The notes: generated by a model not told the origin, from the sequence alone. A DNA stretch of 62,968 bases from Bifidobacterium breve (GCA_945881845.1 CAMCVN010000011.1:1-62968); one strand, 5' to 3'; positions 1-7,959 are shown, counted from the stretch's first letter. Program-made: numbers and translations.

Positions 1-173
1 CGCTCGCGCTGCGCGAGTAGATCCTCAATCTCGTAGGCGCTCAGCGCGCAGCTCTGCTCATCGAGCAGCGAAACGACTGCGGCGCGCGCGCCGCCGCGGC
101 GGAAACCGGCTTCAGCAAGCCGCTCGTTCGTCGCTGTCTCCCACTGCGACTCTTTCTTCTTCGTCTTCGCCAT
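1..173 (-). CDS. Fur-family metalloregulator, probably Zur (N-terminal part only)
   Basis: The gene reads leftward off the window edge, so only the first 57 codons are visible. After a lysine-rich start (MAKTKKKESQWE) comes a Fur-type winged-helix beginning: a short helix ending in AGFRRGGARAAVVSLL followed by LSAYEIEDLLAQ. This has the spacing of the Fur/Zur/PerR DNA-binding domain. The metal-binding and dimerization half lies outside. Zur rather than Fur is inferred from context: a histidine-rich protein lies immediately upstream on the same strand, and a Zur-like palindrome overlaps that gene's stop. The start is supported by TAGCCT eight bases upstream and the lack of a Shine-Dalgarno, as for many genes here. 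Metal specificity cannot be read from this fragment. Confidence 0.75.
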   Translation of the reverse strand, partial: MAKTKKKESQWETATNERLAEAGFRRGGARAAVVSLLDEQSCALSAYEIEDLLAQRE

Positions 174-181
174 CGCCCAAG

Positions 182-187
182 AGGCTA
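182..187 (-). promoter_or_regulatory. -10 element of the Fur/Zur-like gene
   Basis: TAGCCT (minus strand) lies eight bases before the ATG at 173, which predicts a leaderless or nearly leaderless transcript. The Zur-like palindrome begins four bases further upstream, so a bound repressor would cover the promoter spacer. Confidence 0.5.
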
Positions 188-191
188 GCGA

Positions 192-206
192 TGAGACTGA
201 TTCTCA
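192..206. promoter_or_regulatory. Putative Zur box
   Basis: TGAGACTGATTCTCA is a near-perfect dyad (TGAGA five bases apart from TCTCA). It matches 12 of 15 positions of the actinobacterial Zur consensus as I recall it (TGAAAATGATTTTCA). It overlaps the stop codon of the histidine-rich gene (204-206) and lies just upstream of the -10 of the Fur-family gene, which suggests autoregulation. Confidence 0.55.
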
Positions 207-542
207 GGCTAGCTTGAGGCCGCCGTGATCATCACAGTGACCGTCGTGCGGGTGGTGGAGGCGGCCATCGACGAGGTAGTCGGTGTGCTCGCCGTGCGGA
301 ACGGCCTCGTGGCCGCAGTCAGATCCGTGAACATGCTCACCGCAGTCGTGCGCCTTATTGCAGGCGTCGGGGAGCTCGTCATTGACCGGCAGCGAGTGCT
401 CATCAACGTGATCACCGTGCGGCTGGTGCAGGTGGCCATCGTGAATGAAGTCGATGTGGCCTTCGTGGACGATCGCCGTGTGGCCGCAGCCGGGGCCGTG
501 GACGTGGTCGTGATCTTCGTGCGTATGCCCCTTTGAAGCCAT
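204..542 (-). CDS. Histidine-rich metal-binding protein with an internal duplication
   Basis: The 112-residue protein has 25 histidines and 5 cysteines, with no signal peptide or membrane segment, so it is probably a cytoplasmic zinc (or other metal) buffer or storage protein. It consists of two copies of a 37-residue unit, about residues 13-49 and 70-106. Each unit has an HVHG..CGH start, an (I/T)D(F/Y)..DG.LH..PH middle and a D(E/D)H end. Similar small proteins occur beside zinc regulators and transporters in other bacteria, by recollection. The Fur-family gene follows on the same strand 30 bases on, with a Zur-like site between. The start has TAGATT exactly six bases upstream and no Shine-Dalgarno. 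The opposite strand is also open here, but its translation is low-complexity and I regard it as a shadow. No enzymatic function is suggested. Confidence 0.8.
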   Translation of the reverse strand: MASKGHTHEDHDHVHGPGCGHTAIVHEGHIDFIHDGHLHQPHGDHVDEHSLPVNDELPDACNKAHDCGEHVHGSDCGHEAVPHGEHTDYLVDGRLHHPHDGHCDDHGGLKLA

Positions 543-548
543 CGAATT

Positions 549-554
549 AATCTA
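549..554 (-). promoter_or_regulatory. -10 element of the histidine-rich gene
   Basis: TAGATT on the minus strand is followed by six bases and then the ATG at 542, the spacing expected if transcription starts on the A of the start codon. Confidence 0.5.
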
Positions 555-605
555 CCGCTCGGCGCTCGCGGCAGGATCGGCGGCCGAGTTGGCGAACCGA
601 CGCTT

Positions 606-1931
606 ATGGGTCTTCGCCAGCTCCGCTCCGCGCTGCACGCATTCACGCAGGAAGCCGCATGGCAGCTGGCAAGCGACGCTCAGGGCGGCCATGAGCTTCC
701 GTTCGAGGTTGTTGAGGAGGGCCGCCGCGACTCGCCGCTCTACTGCTACCGCCCGATGACGGCCGAGTTCATCAACGACCGCAGCAGCGTCTTGGCGCGG
801 CTACCCACCTTTCTGCCCGCCGCCCACGCGCTGATCGCGATCGGCAGCCTCGCCGACTACCTCGACTCTCAAGGCGTCCGCCCGCCCGGCCCCGGCCGCC
901 AAAGCGCCGACGCTGCGCTGCACTGCTTCCTGGCACGAGTCTTCGTCGATTCCAACGACTTCGTCTTCGATGAGCGCTGTTTCGACAAGGCATACCTTGA
1001 GCTCGAGCGCTGCGTTGCCGAGGAGCGCGCCGAACACACCGTTGTCGCCGTGCTGCTTGGCGTTGAGCTTGGTTCCGAAGAGGTCAGCCTTGGCGACGGA
1101 CTCACGCTGGCCCGCGGTGAGCGCTTCGATGATGCTCCTGATGAGGCGCGCTGGTCGCGCGTCGATGGCAGCCCGCAGACGATCGTGATCGTGCGCCGCT
1201 CGCCGGTTCCCGGCGACGTCGGCCCACTGCAGGCCTCGCGCAAATCACTACGCAAGCTGACCGCAGGGCTCCGTCTTTACCACCCCGATCCGGTCGCGAT
1301 AGCACCGCTCGGTTGGTCGCGGATCGGCGCTGGCCCCTGGCAGGCCGTCGCGCTCAGCGCCGACTCCGGTGAGATTGAGCCACTGGTCTTGATCGAACCT
1401 GCGCAGGAAGATGAGCTGCGCGCCTTCCTCAGCCTCGTCGGCCGCCGCGAGCCGAAGTCCGGCGAACTGGCCTGGGCGCTGCGCCGTTATGAGCTAGCGC
1501 ACCAGCGAGTGCTGGCAGGCGAGGCACTGACCGATCTGCTGCTCGTTGCCCGCGCCTTACTGGAGCCGGAAGGGCCGGCCAGCGGCAGGATGCCGGGCCG
1601 CCTTGCCGCGCTCTGCGCCGAACGTGAACGCCGCGCCTCGATGACCGAGCGGATCGCCCATGCCGCCGCGCTGGAGCCAGCGCTGATCGCTGGCGTTGAC
1701 CGTGATCTGAAGCTGCAGCCGTATGTCAGCGAACTCGACGGCCACCTGCGGGCGCTGCTGCGCGATGCCTGCTGCGGTCACCTCAGCGGCGACCTTGTTG
1801 CTCTGGCCGACTCAATCCTGCTCGAGGAGAGCGAGCCGGAAGTGGCGCCCGCCATGCACTTTGAGGCGATCTCTGAGCCGCCGACCGATCGCGGAACCGA
1901 CCAGTTCGAAGCACTGCGCCCGCCGTTCTAA
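606..1931 (+). CDS. Conserved-looking protein of unknown function
   Basis: The predicted protein is 441 residues, soluble, acidic and without signal peptide. I do not recognise a named family over its full length. The last third (about residues 290-415) is helical and has the rhythm of Apea-like HEPN domains: a helix containing LTDLLLVARALLEPE, an RLAALCAERE helix, and a final ELDGHLRALLRDAC helix followed by a short hydrophobic stretch. This resemblance is by eye and weak; the Rx4-6H motif typical of HEPN RNases is not seen. The gene diverges from the histidine-rich gene. It converges on the ArsA-like ATPase with stop codons overlapping at 1928-1931. No -10 or Shine-Dalgarno is convincing, so the start is uncertain. 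Confidence 0.65.
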   Translation: MGLRQLRSALHAFTQEAAWQLASDAQGGHELPFEVVEEGRRDSPLYCYRPMTAEFINDRSSVLARLPTFLPAAHALIAIGSLADYLDSQGVRPPGPGRQSADAALHCFLARVFVDSNDFVFDERCFDKAYLELERCVAEERAEHTVVAVLLGVELGSEEVSLGDGLTLARGERFDDAPDEARWSRVDGSPQTIVIVRRSPVPGDVGPLQASRKSLRKLTAGLRLYHPDPVAIAPLGWSRIGAGPWQAVALSADSGEIEPLVLIEPAQEDELRAFLSLVGRREPKSGELAWALRRYELAHQRVLAGEALTDLLLVARALLEPEGPASGRMPGRLAALCAERERRASMTERIAHAAALEPALIAGVDRDLKLQPYVSELDGHLRALLRDACCGHLSGDLVALADSILLEESEPEVAPAMHFEAISEPPTDRGTDQFEALRPPF

Positions 1932-3052
1932 CTGGCCGCGAAAAGTTGGTCGTGGATCGCGATCAGCCCCTCGACGTCGTGAATGTCGCCCGCCATTTCG
2001 GGGACGATCACGGGCTCTAGCTCACCGGTCTCCTCTTTCAGCCTTGCGATCGTTGCGGCATCGCGCTCGGCCAGTGCGAGCGCGTCGGAGTAGCTGCTGA
2101 GCAGTCGCCCCGCCAACTGCTCATCAAATTGGCCGCTTAGCTCGCTGGCGACCGCCGCAACCGTTGGCGCAGGATGCTGAGCGCCGGCGACGATATGGAC
2201 GCGGTTGATGATCAGCGCGCCAAAGTTCATCTTCGCGCTGCGTAGCTTCCCAGCGAAGAAGATCGCCTCCTCGGCCGAGTCGCGCTGCGGCGAGGTGATC
2301 ACGACAAAGGTCGTCGCGGGGTCGGCGAGCAAAGTGCGGACTGCCTCGGCACGCTCGCGGAAGCCATCGATTAGGCCGCCGAGTGCCTGGAAGAAGACTG
2401 AAAGGTCTTCGAGCAGTTCGGCGCCGGTAATCCGTTTCATCACGCCGAGGACTGCGCCGGTACCGACCCCCAGCGCGCGCGCCGCGAAGCCTGTCGGTGC
2501 CAGCAGAAACTTCAGCGCGCGGCCGTCGAAGAAGCCGGTCAGGCGGTCGGGGGCGTCGAGAAAGTCAAGCGCATTGCGCGAAGGGGGCGTGTCGAGCACG
2601 ATCGCGTCGAAGCGGCCTGAGCGGTCGAGCTCGTAAAGCTTCGCGATCGCCGTGAACTCTTGCGAACCGGCGACCGCGCCGGAGAGCTGCTGGTAGATCC
2701 GGTTGCCGAGGATCTGGTCGCGAGTCTCGGCGTCGGGGGAGAGCGTGTCGATCAGCTCATCGAAGGTCCTTTGAGAATCGAGCGTCATCGCCCAAAGCTC
2801 GCCTTTGATCTCTAGTCCAGCGGCAGCAAAGCGGCCCGCATCAACGAGCTCCGGTTGGTTCGTCAGTTGTTCGAGCCCCAGCGCGTCGGCCAATCGTCGC
2901 GCGGGGTCGATCGTCACGACTGCGACGCGCTTGCCGCTGGCCGCGAGCGCGGTCGCAATCGCCGCCGCCGTGGTCGTCTTGCCAACGCCGCCGGAGCCGG
3001 CGCAGATCACAACCGATCGATCTTGCAGGCTGCTGCCAAGAGAGGAACTCAT
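1928..3052 (-). CDS. ArsA/Get3-family ATPase
   Basis: This is a 374-residue P-loop ATPase of the ArsA/Get3 (SIMIBI) class. It has a deviant Walker A, SGGVGKTTT, near residue 20; an ATP-sensing segment VTIDPARRLADALG around residue 48; and a second aspartate motif in VLDTPPSRNALDFLD near residue 150. Get3-type proteins use ATP to dimerise and carry hydrophobic clients; bacterial members mostly have unknown clients, and an arsenite role needs arsB/arsD partners, which are absent here. The reading frame stays open upstream to 3391 but would overlap ParA, so I chose the ATG at 3052, which has TAGCCT ten bases upstream. It diverges from parA across 129 bases and shares an overlapping stop with the unknown gene at its 3' end. 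Many actinobacteria carry two such genes side by side; only one is present here. Confidence 0.85.
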   Translation of the reverse strand: MSSSLGSSLQDRSVVICAGSGGVGKTTTAAAIATALAASGKRVAVVTIDPARRLADALGLEQLTNQPELVDAGRFAAAGLEIKGELWAMTLDSQRTFDELIDTLSPDAETRDQILGNRIYQQLSGAVAGSQEFTAIAKLYELDRSGRFDAIVLDTPPSRNALDFLDAPDRLTGFFDGRALKFLLAPTGFAARALGVGTGAVLGVMKRITGAELLEDLSVFFQALGGLIDGFRERAEAVRTLLADPATTFVVITSPQRDSAEEAIFFAGKLRSAKMNFGALIINRVHIVAGAQHPAPTVAAVASELSGQFDEQLAGRLLSSYSDALALAERDAATIARLKEETGELEPVIVPEMAGDIHDVEGLIAIHDQLFAAS

Positions 3053-3181
3053 CGCAATAGAGAGGCTAGGCGCTGTCAATCTCGCTGACTTATCGCAATT
3101 GCCGCCAATTCGGGAAGGAATAGCGGCCGCCAATGCGAATACAGCGCGAGTACAGGTCCAACAGACGACCGGAGCATTCGC

Positions 3182-3946
3182 GTGGAACAGAAAAAGCCAA
3201 AAGTCATCGCATTCGCAAACCAGAAGGGTGGAGTCGCCAAGACGACGACGACACTCAACCTTGCCGTTGCGCTTGCCGAATCGGGCCATCGCGTGCTCTG
3301 CATCGACATGGACCCTCAGGGCAACCTGACGATGTCGCAGGGGATCGACCCTGACACGCTCGACAACTCGATCTACGACGTGCTCGTCCACGACAAGCCG
3401 ATCCGTGAGGTAATTGTCACGCGTGAGATCGATCTGGCCCCGGCCTCGATCGACCTCGCCGGCGCTGAGATCGCAATGTCAACGAAGATCGGCCGCGAGC
3501 GTTCGCTTCAGAAGTCGCTGATGGAAGTCTCAAACGACTACGACTTCGTCTGCATCGACACGCCGCCCAGTCTTGGCCTGTTGACAATCAACGCGCTAAC
3601 CGCCGCTAACAAGGTGATCGTCCCGGTGCAGTGCGAATATCTGTCAATGCGCGGGCTGATCCAGCTGCAGAACACGCTTCAGATGATTCGCGAGAACCTC
3701 AACCCGGATATCGAGATCGAAGGGATCCTGCCGACGCTGATGGACACGCGCACGGTTCACGCCAAGGAGGCGATCGAGATTCTCGAAGAGAACTTTGGCG
3801 ACCGCGTCTTCGCTTCACGGATCAAGAAGACGATCCGCTTTGCCGAAGCGCCGGTCCAGGGGATGTCGGTGCTCAAGTACGAGCCGAACGGCAGCGCCGC
3901 AGAGTCCTACCGCGCCCTCGCCAAGGAGGTTCTGTCACATGGCTAA
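3182..3946 (+). CDS. ParA/Soj-family ATPase
   Basis: The 254-residue protein starts at GTG and has the ParA deviant Walker A KGGVAKTTTT (residues 15-24, with Ala in place of the usual Gly before the Lys). It also has the switch I segment CIDMDPQGNLT and the Walker B CIDTPPSLGLLT. These define a ParA/MinD-type ATPase that binds DNA or membrane when dimeric and positions cargo. The length is typical of chromosomal Soj. No parB or parS-like repeat follows. Instead the stop codon overlaps the ftsZ start by eight bases, so the two are co-translated. A role in placing the division ring rather than, or besides, segregating DNA is my inference from that linkage. Confidence 0.9.
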   Translation: MEQKKPKVIAFANQKGGVAKTTTTLNLAVALAESGHRVLCIDMDPQGNLTMSQGIDPDTLDNSIYDVLVHDKPIREVIVTREIDLAPASIDLAGAEIAMSTKIGRERSLQKSLMEVSNDYDFVCIDTPPSLGLLTINALTAANKVIVPVQCEYLSMRGLIQLQNTLQMIRENLNPDIEIEGILPTLMDTRTVHAKEAIEILEENFGDRVFASRIKKTIRFAEAPVQGMSVLKYEPNGSAAESYRALAKEVLSHG

Positions 3947-5324
3947 GGACAAGAAGAGCCGCGCAAGCATGCGTGAAGGCCCGCTCTCAGAACTTTTCCG
4001 CCGCACCGAGAAGGGCAATCCGGAAGGCGAGTCAGCCGAGCCGACGAAGGCTGCCGGCCCGGACGAAGCTCAGACCGAAGCTGGCCGCGAGCCGGAGACG
4101 CGCGTCGCGCCGACGCCGCAGGAGCGTCTGCGCAGCGCCTTCAGCTCCGAGATTCCGGACGACATTCTTGACGCCCCGGTGATTGAGCCGCCGCTGATGC
4201 CCCCGGCCCCGGACCCTGTCGGTAACCGCTCGCCGAAGGCCAAGCAGGGCGGCCCGGTATTGCGCGTAGTCGGCGTAGGTGGAGCCGGCGTCAACGCCGT
4301 CGACCGCATGATCGAGGCTGGCATCGCTGGCGTCGAGTTCATCGCCGTTAACACCGACGTTCAATCGATCCAGCAGACCCAGGCCGACGTAACTGTCCAC
4401 ATCGGCGAAGCGTTGACTCGCGGTCTCGGCGCAGGCGCCGACCCGGAGCTCGGCCGCGCCGCTGCGATGGAAGATTACGACCGAATCAAGCATCTGCTGA
4501 AGGGCTCCGACATGGTCTTCGTCGCCGCCGGAGCCGGTGGCGGCACGGGCACCGGCGCCGCGCCGATCATCGCTCGCATTGCGCGTGAAGTAGGCGCACT
4601 GACTGTCGGCATCATCACGCGCCCGTTTGGCTTTGAGGGAACGCGTCGCTCGTCGACCGCGTCGCTCGGAATTGATGCGATGCGCGAAGAGGTCGACACC
4701 TTGATCGTCGTCCCCAACAATCGCCTGCTCGAAGTGCTCGATCAGCGCACCTCGATGGTTGAAGCCTTCCGCATCGCCGACGACGTTCTGCGCCAAGGCG
4801 TTCAGGGAATCTCCGATCTCGTCACGCTGCCGGGGATCATCAACCTCGACTTCGCCGACGTGCGGACGATCATGTCCGACGCTGGCCCGGCACTGCTCGG
4901 GATCGGCATGGGCACAGGCGAATCTCGCGCGCTCGACGCCGCGGCCCAGGCCGTTGCCTCGCCGCTGCTGGAGACCGACATCAACGGCGCCCGCTCGATT
5001 CTGCTTTCGATCACTGGAGGCAGCGACCTTTCGCTCTGGGAGATCAATGAGGCGGCGAAGGCGGTCGCTGAGGCGGCGCACCCTGACGCCACGATCATCT
5101 TCGGCGCAATGGTTGACGACGCGCTCGATGACCAAGTTTGGGTCACCGTTGTCGCAACTCGCTACGGCGACACCGGCCAGCGCGCAAGGCGCCAGCGGGT
5201 TGAAGAGCCGGCCGGTGAGCCACGCGTTGAACGCGGCCGCGGTGGCCGCAGCGGCAAGAACACTGTTCGCACAGGCACCGGCGTCGACACGCTCGATGTG
5301 CCTGAGTTCATGCCTGGCGGCTAG
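3939..5324 (+). CDS. ftsZ: Cell division protein FtsZ with a long N-terminal extension
   Basis: This is the tubulin-like GTPase that forms the division ring. The tubulin signature GGGTGTG sits at residues 200-206, the T7 synergy loop contains NLDFAD, and the C-terminal peptide LDVPEFMPGG resembles the conserved FtsZ tail that binds membrane anchors and SepF. The protein is 461 residues. About 105 residues precede the usual FtsZ start (VLRVVGVGGAGVNAV): a basic head, an acidic proline-rich stretch and the segment EIPDDILDAPVIEPPLMPP. The ATG at 3939 has AAGGAGG nine bases upstream and overlaps the parA end, so the extension is translated. The frame is open further upstream inside parA, but no ribosome site supports that. 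The gene is away from any murein cluster, so it may be a second FtsZ or the only one; the window cannot tell. Confidence 0.93.
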   Translation: MAKDKKSRASMREGPLSELFRRTEKGNPEGESAEPTKAAGPDEAQTEAGREPETRVAPTPQERLRSAFSSEIPDDILDAPVIEPPLMPPAPDPVGNRSPKAKQGGPVLRVVGVGGAGVNAVDRMIEAGIAGVEFIAVNTDVQSIQQTQADVTVHIGEALTRGLGAGADPELGRAAAMEDYDRIKHLLKGSDMVFVAAGAGGGTGTGAAPIIARIAREVGALTVGIITRPFGFEGTRRSSTASLGIDAMREEVDTLIVVPNNRLLEVLDQRTSMVEAFRIADDVLRQGVQGISDLVTLPGIINLDFADVRTIMSDAGPALLGIGMGTGESRALDAAAQAVASPLLETDINGARSILLSITGGSDLSLWEINEAAKAVAEAAHPDATIIFGAMVDDALDDQVWVTVVATRYGDTGQRARRQRVEEPAGEPRVERGRGGRSGKNTVRTGTGVDTLDVPEFMPGG

Positions 5325-5334
5325 TCAGCCGCCA
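5315..5334 (+). terminator. GC-rich hairpin at the end of ftsZ
   Basis: TGGCGGCT, loop AGTC, AGCCGCCA form a perfect eight-pair stem that includes the ftsZ stop codon. There is no T tract after it, which is common for actinobacterial terminators. It separates ftsZ from the leaderless gamma-glutamyltransferase gene. Confidence 0.5.
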
Positions 5335-5367
5335 GCGGGCTAGATCCGCGACCCGCGCAGTAGTCAC

Positions 5368-5373
5368 TACTTT
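5368..5373 (+). promoter_or_regulatory. -10 element of the gamma-glutamyltransferase gene
   Basis: TACTTT lies seven bases before the ATG at 5381. No Shine-Dalgarno is present, so a leaderless transcript is likely. Confidence 0.45.
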
Positions 5374-5380
5374 ACGTTTG

Positions 5381-6868
5381 ATGAGCGGCGCTACAGGAAT
5401 GGTCGCCGCAGGCCATCAGAAGACTGCCGAAGTTGGCGCAGAGGTTCTGCGCGCCGGCGGCAACGCAGTCGACGCGGCGATCGCCGCGGTGCTCGCTTCG
5501 TGGGTCTGCGAGCCACTCCTGACGGGCCCCGGCGCTGGCGGCTACATGCTCGTCGCCGGAGCTGGAGAGGAGCCAACGCTGCTCGACTTCTTCGTTGCCG
5601 CCCCCGGGCATGGGGCCGATGTCGACCACGCGCCGCTGGAAGCGGTTGAGGTCTCGTTCGGCGACGCGACACAGGTCTTCCATTGCGGCGCTGCCTCCTG
5701 TGGCGTGCCGGGCAGCCCGGCCGGTATCGCCGCCGCGGCCGAGCGTTGGGGCACTCTGCCACTGAGCGATCTTGCCGCGCCTGCCGCGAAGCTTGCGCGC
5801 GATGGTGTTCCGTTGAACGGGCCGCAGGCGTACGTCTTCGAGATTCTCGACGGGATTCTGCGCTCCACACCCGGCTCCGCGGCTGAGTTCACACGTGACG
5901 GGCGCCCGCTGGAGCCCGGTGAACCGTTCGCCAGCCCGGAGCTGGCGGAGACGATCGAGCGGCTCGGCGCCGACGGCGCGGCGCCGTTCTATAGCGGCGA
6001 CATCGCCGACGCGATCGTCGCCGAGGTGCAGCAGCTCGGAGGGCTGCTAGATCTGGCCGACCTCGCCGCCTATGAGGTGATCGCGCGCGAGCCGGTTGCT
6101 TCTGAATACCGCGGCCGAAGCATCCTCACCAACCCGCCGCCGTCTGCCGGAGGTGTGCTGCTGGGGCTGGCATTCTCTCGGCTTCAGCAGATCTGCCCCG
6201 AAGGTATCCCCACCAACGCACAGCTGCTGGAGGTAATCGACGAGGCGCAGGCGCTACGCACGCCGCAGTTCACGGCCGGACTGATCGACCCCGATTTCCT
6301 GCGCCGCTTCCTCGCCGCGAACCTCGGTTCGACGACCCACATCAGCGTGATCGACGACGACGGGCGCGCCTGCTCGGTTACCTGCTCGAACGGCGAAGGA
6401 TCCGCCGTTGTCGTTCCTGGCACCGGCATCCACGTCAACAACATGATGGGGGAGGAGGACCTCAACCCGCTCGGCTTCTTCCGTGCGGCCCCCGGCCAGA
6501 GGATGCCGTCGATGATGGCGCCGACCGTCGTGCTCGCCGCTGACGGAACGGCCGAGCTGGCAATCGGCAGTGCCGGATCGAACCGTATTCGCTCGGCGAT
6601 CCTGCAGGTGATCGTCAACCTGATCGACCATCGCAATCCGGTTCAGGCCGCTGTCAACGCTCCGCGCTTCCACAGCGAGGGCGGCACACTCTTCTCTGAG
6701 CCCGGTGTAGACCTAGCTGGCGTCGAGGTCGGCTCACGCGAGCTGGTCGAGTTCCGCGATGCGAATCTGTTCTTCGGCGGAACGCAGGTCGTTACTCGCG
6801 ACATTGAGAGTGGCCGCTGCGAGGGTGGCGGCGACCCGCGGCGCGGCGGAGCGGCGGTCGGGCTGTGA
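5381..6868 (+). CDS. Gamma-glutamyltransferase family protein
   Basis: A member of the Ntn-hydrolase gamma-glutamyltransferase family, which cleaves gamma-glutamyl bonds of glutathione-like compounds after self-cleavage into two subunits. The N-terminal AAGHQKTAEVGAEVLRAGGN and GPGAGGYMLV segments are typical of the large subunit. The processing nucleophile is Thr318 in the sequence STTHISVIDDDG. Further small-subunit motifs are PSMMAPTVV and GSAGSNRIRSAILQV. At 495 residues it is shorter than the common 530-580. No signal peptide is visible, so it may act in the cytoplasm, unlike E. coli Ggt. Actinobacterial relatives also act in natural-product or mycothiol turnover, so the substrate is open. 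The stop overlaps the following lipoprotein gene by four bases. A TTG at 5378 is a less likely start. Confidence 0.88.
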   Translation: MSGATGMVAAGHQKTAEVGAEVLRAGGNAVDAAIAAVLASWVCEPLLTGPGAGGYMLVAGAGEEPTLLDFFVAAPGHGADVDHAPLEAVEVSFGDATQVFHCGAASCGVPGSPAGIAAAAERWGTLPLSDLAAPAAKLARDGVPLNGPQAYVFEILDGILRSTPGSAAEFTRDGRPLEPGEPFASPELAETIERLGADGAAPFYSGDIADAIVAEVQQLGGLLDLADLAAYEVIAREPVASEYRGRSILTNPPPSAGGVLLGLAFSRLQQICPEGIPTNAQLLEVIDEAQALRTPQFTAGLIDPDFLRRFLAANLGSTTHISVIDDDGRACSVTCSNGEGSAVVVPGTGIHVNNMMGEEDLNPLGFFRAAPGQRMPSMMAPTVVLAADGTAELAIGSAGSNRIRSAILQVIVNLIDHRNPVQAAVNAPRFHSEGGTLFSEPGVDLAGVEVGSRELVEFRDANLFFGGTQVVTRDIESGRCEGGGDPRRGGAAVGL

Positions 6869-7299
6869 TCAGGCGGCTGGGAACACTGGCTCTTGCAGGC
6901 GCGAGCGCGGCGATCGTTGCGGGCTGCGGCGGCCCGTCGGCCGACCTTTACGTGCTTGAGCGCACTGGGTCGATACCAGGCGCAAAGTTGACGATGGTCG
7001 TCGGTGACGGTGGCACGGTCCGCTGCAACGGCGGCAAGCAGTATGAGATCAGCAGCGCCCAGCTGATCGACGCGCGGGCAATCGTTGGTGATCTCAACGG
7101 CGATGAGAAGGAGCCCGGCCCGGCCCGCAAATCGGTCAACCTGAAGCCCGGCAAGTACACCATTCTCCGCTACAACGTTCGCACCGAGTTCGGCACCGTC
7201 TCGTTCAGTGACAGCTCGCGGCCGCAGCCACCGGTCTTCTTTGCGGTCGCGAAGCTGACGCGCGAACTGGCCAAGAACGTCTGCGGTCTACCGCGCTAG
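6865..7299 (+). CDS. Small predicted lipoprotein
   Basis: The 144-residue protein starts at GTG, overlapping the preceding stop as GTGA. Residues 1-20 form a lipoprotein signal peptide (MIRRLGTLALAGASAAIVAGC) with the lipidation cysteine at about 21. The mature part is beta-rich, with cysteines in VRCNGGKQYE and KNVCGLPR that might pair. I do not recognise the family. Co-translation with the gamma-glutamyltransferase suggests a linked envelope role, but this is only context. It converges on the Lon-N gene with the palindromic shared stop CTAG. Confidence 0.75.
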   Translation: MIRRLGTLALAGASAAIVAGCGGPSADLYVLERTGSIPGAKLTMVVGDGGTVRCNGGKQYEISSAQLIDARAIVGDLNGDEKEPGPARKSVNLKPGKYTILRYNVRTEFGTVSFSDSSRPQPPVFFAVAKLTRELAKNVCGLPR

Positions 7300-7934
7300 C
7301 TGAAGCGGACGCGGCCGTTTGAGGCGGCCCGTACCTGCGCGCGCTCAACAAACTCGAGTCGCTTGACTGTCGCCCTAAGCAGCTGCCCCACCAGCTTGAT
7401 CCGCTTCGCTTCGGAGCGAAGATCGAGCAGGCCCTGCTTGGCCTCGGCGCCAAACTCAACCGTTGCCGCCATCTCGTAGGCGCTCTTCGCTGCCAGCTCT
7501 TCAGGTTCGAGCTGTTTGTCGGTCGCCTGCTCGACGAGGTCGGCGTATGCCTCGCAGGCTTCGGCGTGGGCTTCGGCGAAGTCGCCGCTTGCGTCGTCGA
7601 TCTCGGCGTCGCCGAGGAACTCGATCACCGCCGCCGGGTAGGGGAGGTCGTGGCGCTCTTCGACTACTCGAAAGGGCCGCGTGCCGCGCGTGATGATGTT
7701 CATCCGGCCGTCTTCACTGCGCTCCGTTACCTCGGTTACCTCCATCGCGCAGCCGGTCGAGTGGGCTCCATCCTCGTCGGTCCAGACGATCCCGAACTCG
7801 CGCTCATTGTCGAGGCACTCAGCGATCATCGTGCGGTAGCGCTGCTCAAAGATGTGCAGCGGAACCACTTCGCTGGGCAAGGCAACGAGCCCCAGCGGAA
7901 AGATCGGAAAGTCTTCTACTCGCTCTTCGTCCAT
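7296..7934 (-). CDS. Lon N-terminal (substrate-binding) domain protein
   Basis: A 212-residue stand-alone version of the Lon protease N-terminal domain (LON/PUA-like family). The hallmark is FPIFPLGLVALPSEVVPLHI near the start, followed by FEQRYRTMIAECL and, later, a helical part. It has no AAA+ or protease domain. The function of free-standing LON-domain proteins in bacteria is unknown; some are annotated as peptidase S16 family. The frame continues upstream to 8135, but that would run through the photolyase gene. The ATG at 7934 is favoured because TACACT lies eight bases upstream. Confidence 0.85.
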   Translation of the reverse strand: MDEERVEDFPIFPLGLVALPSEVVPLHIFEQRYRTMIAECLDNEREFGIVWTDEDGAHSTGCAMEVTEVTERSEDGRMNIITRGTRPFRVVEERHDLPYPAAVIEFLGDAEIDDASGDFAEAHAEACEAYADLVEQATDKQLEPEELAAKSAYEMAATVEFGAEAKQGLLDLRSEAKRIKLVGQLLRATVKRLEFVERAQVRAASNGRVRFS

Positions 7935-7942
7935 CTCATCCA

Positions 7943-7948
7943 AGTGTA
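7943..7948 (-). promoter_or_regulatory. -10 element of the Lon-N gene
   Basis: TACACT on the minus strand, eight bases before the ATG at 7934; it marks the start and predicts a leaderless mRNA. Confidence 0.5.
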
Positions 7949-7959
7949 CGGGCGCGACG

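Noticed and set aside
225-536. Open frame on the plus strand opposite the histidine-rich gene
   Set aside because: It is a mirror of the histidine-codon-rich minus strand, with a low-complexity Val/Ala product and no promoter or ribosome site.
3053-3391. Longer N-terminus for the ArsA-like ATPase
   Set aside because: It would overlap parA by more than 200 bases, and the extra residues have no family resemblance; the ATG at 3052 precedes the P-loop at the usual distance.
4032-5135. 367-codon open frame on the minus strand under ftsZ
   Set aside because: It is a high-GC shadow; its product is Arg/Asp/Gly-rich without family features, while the plus strand encodes clear FtsZ motifs.
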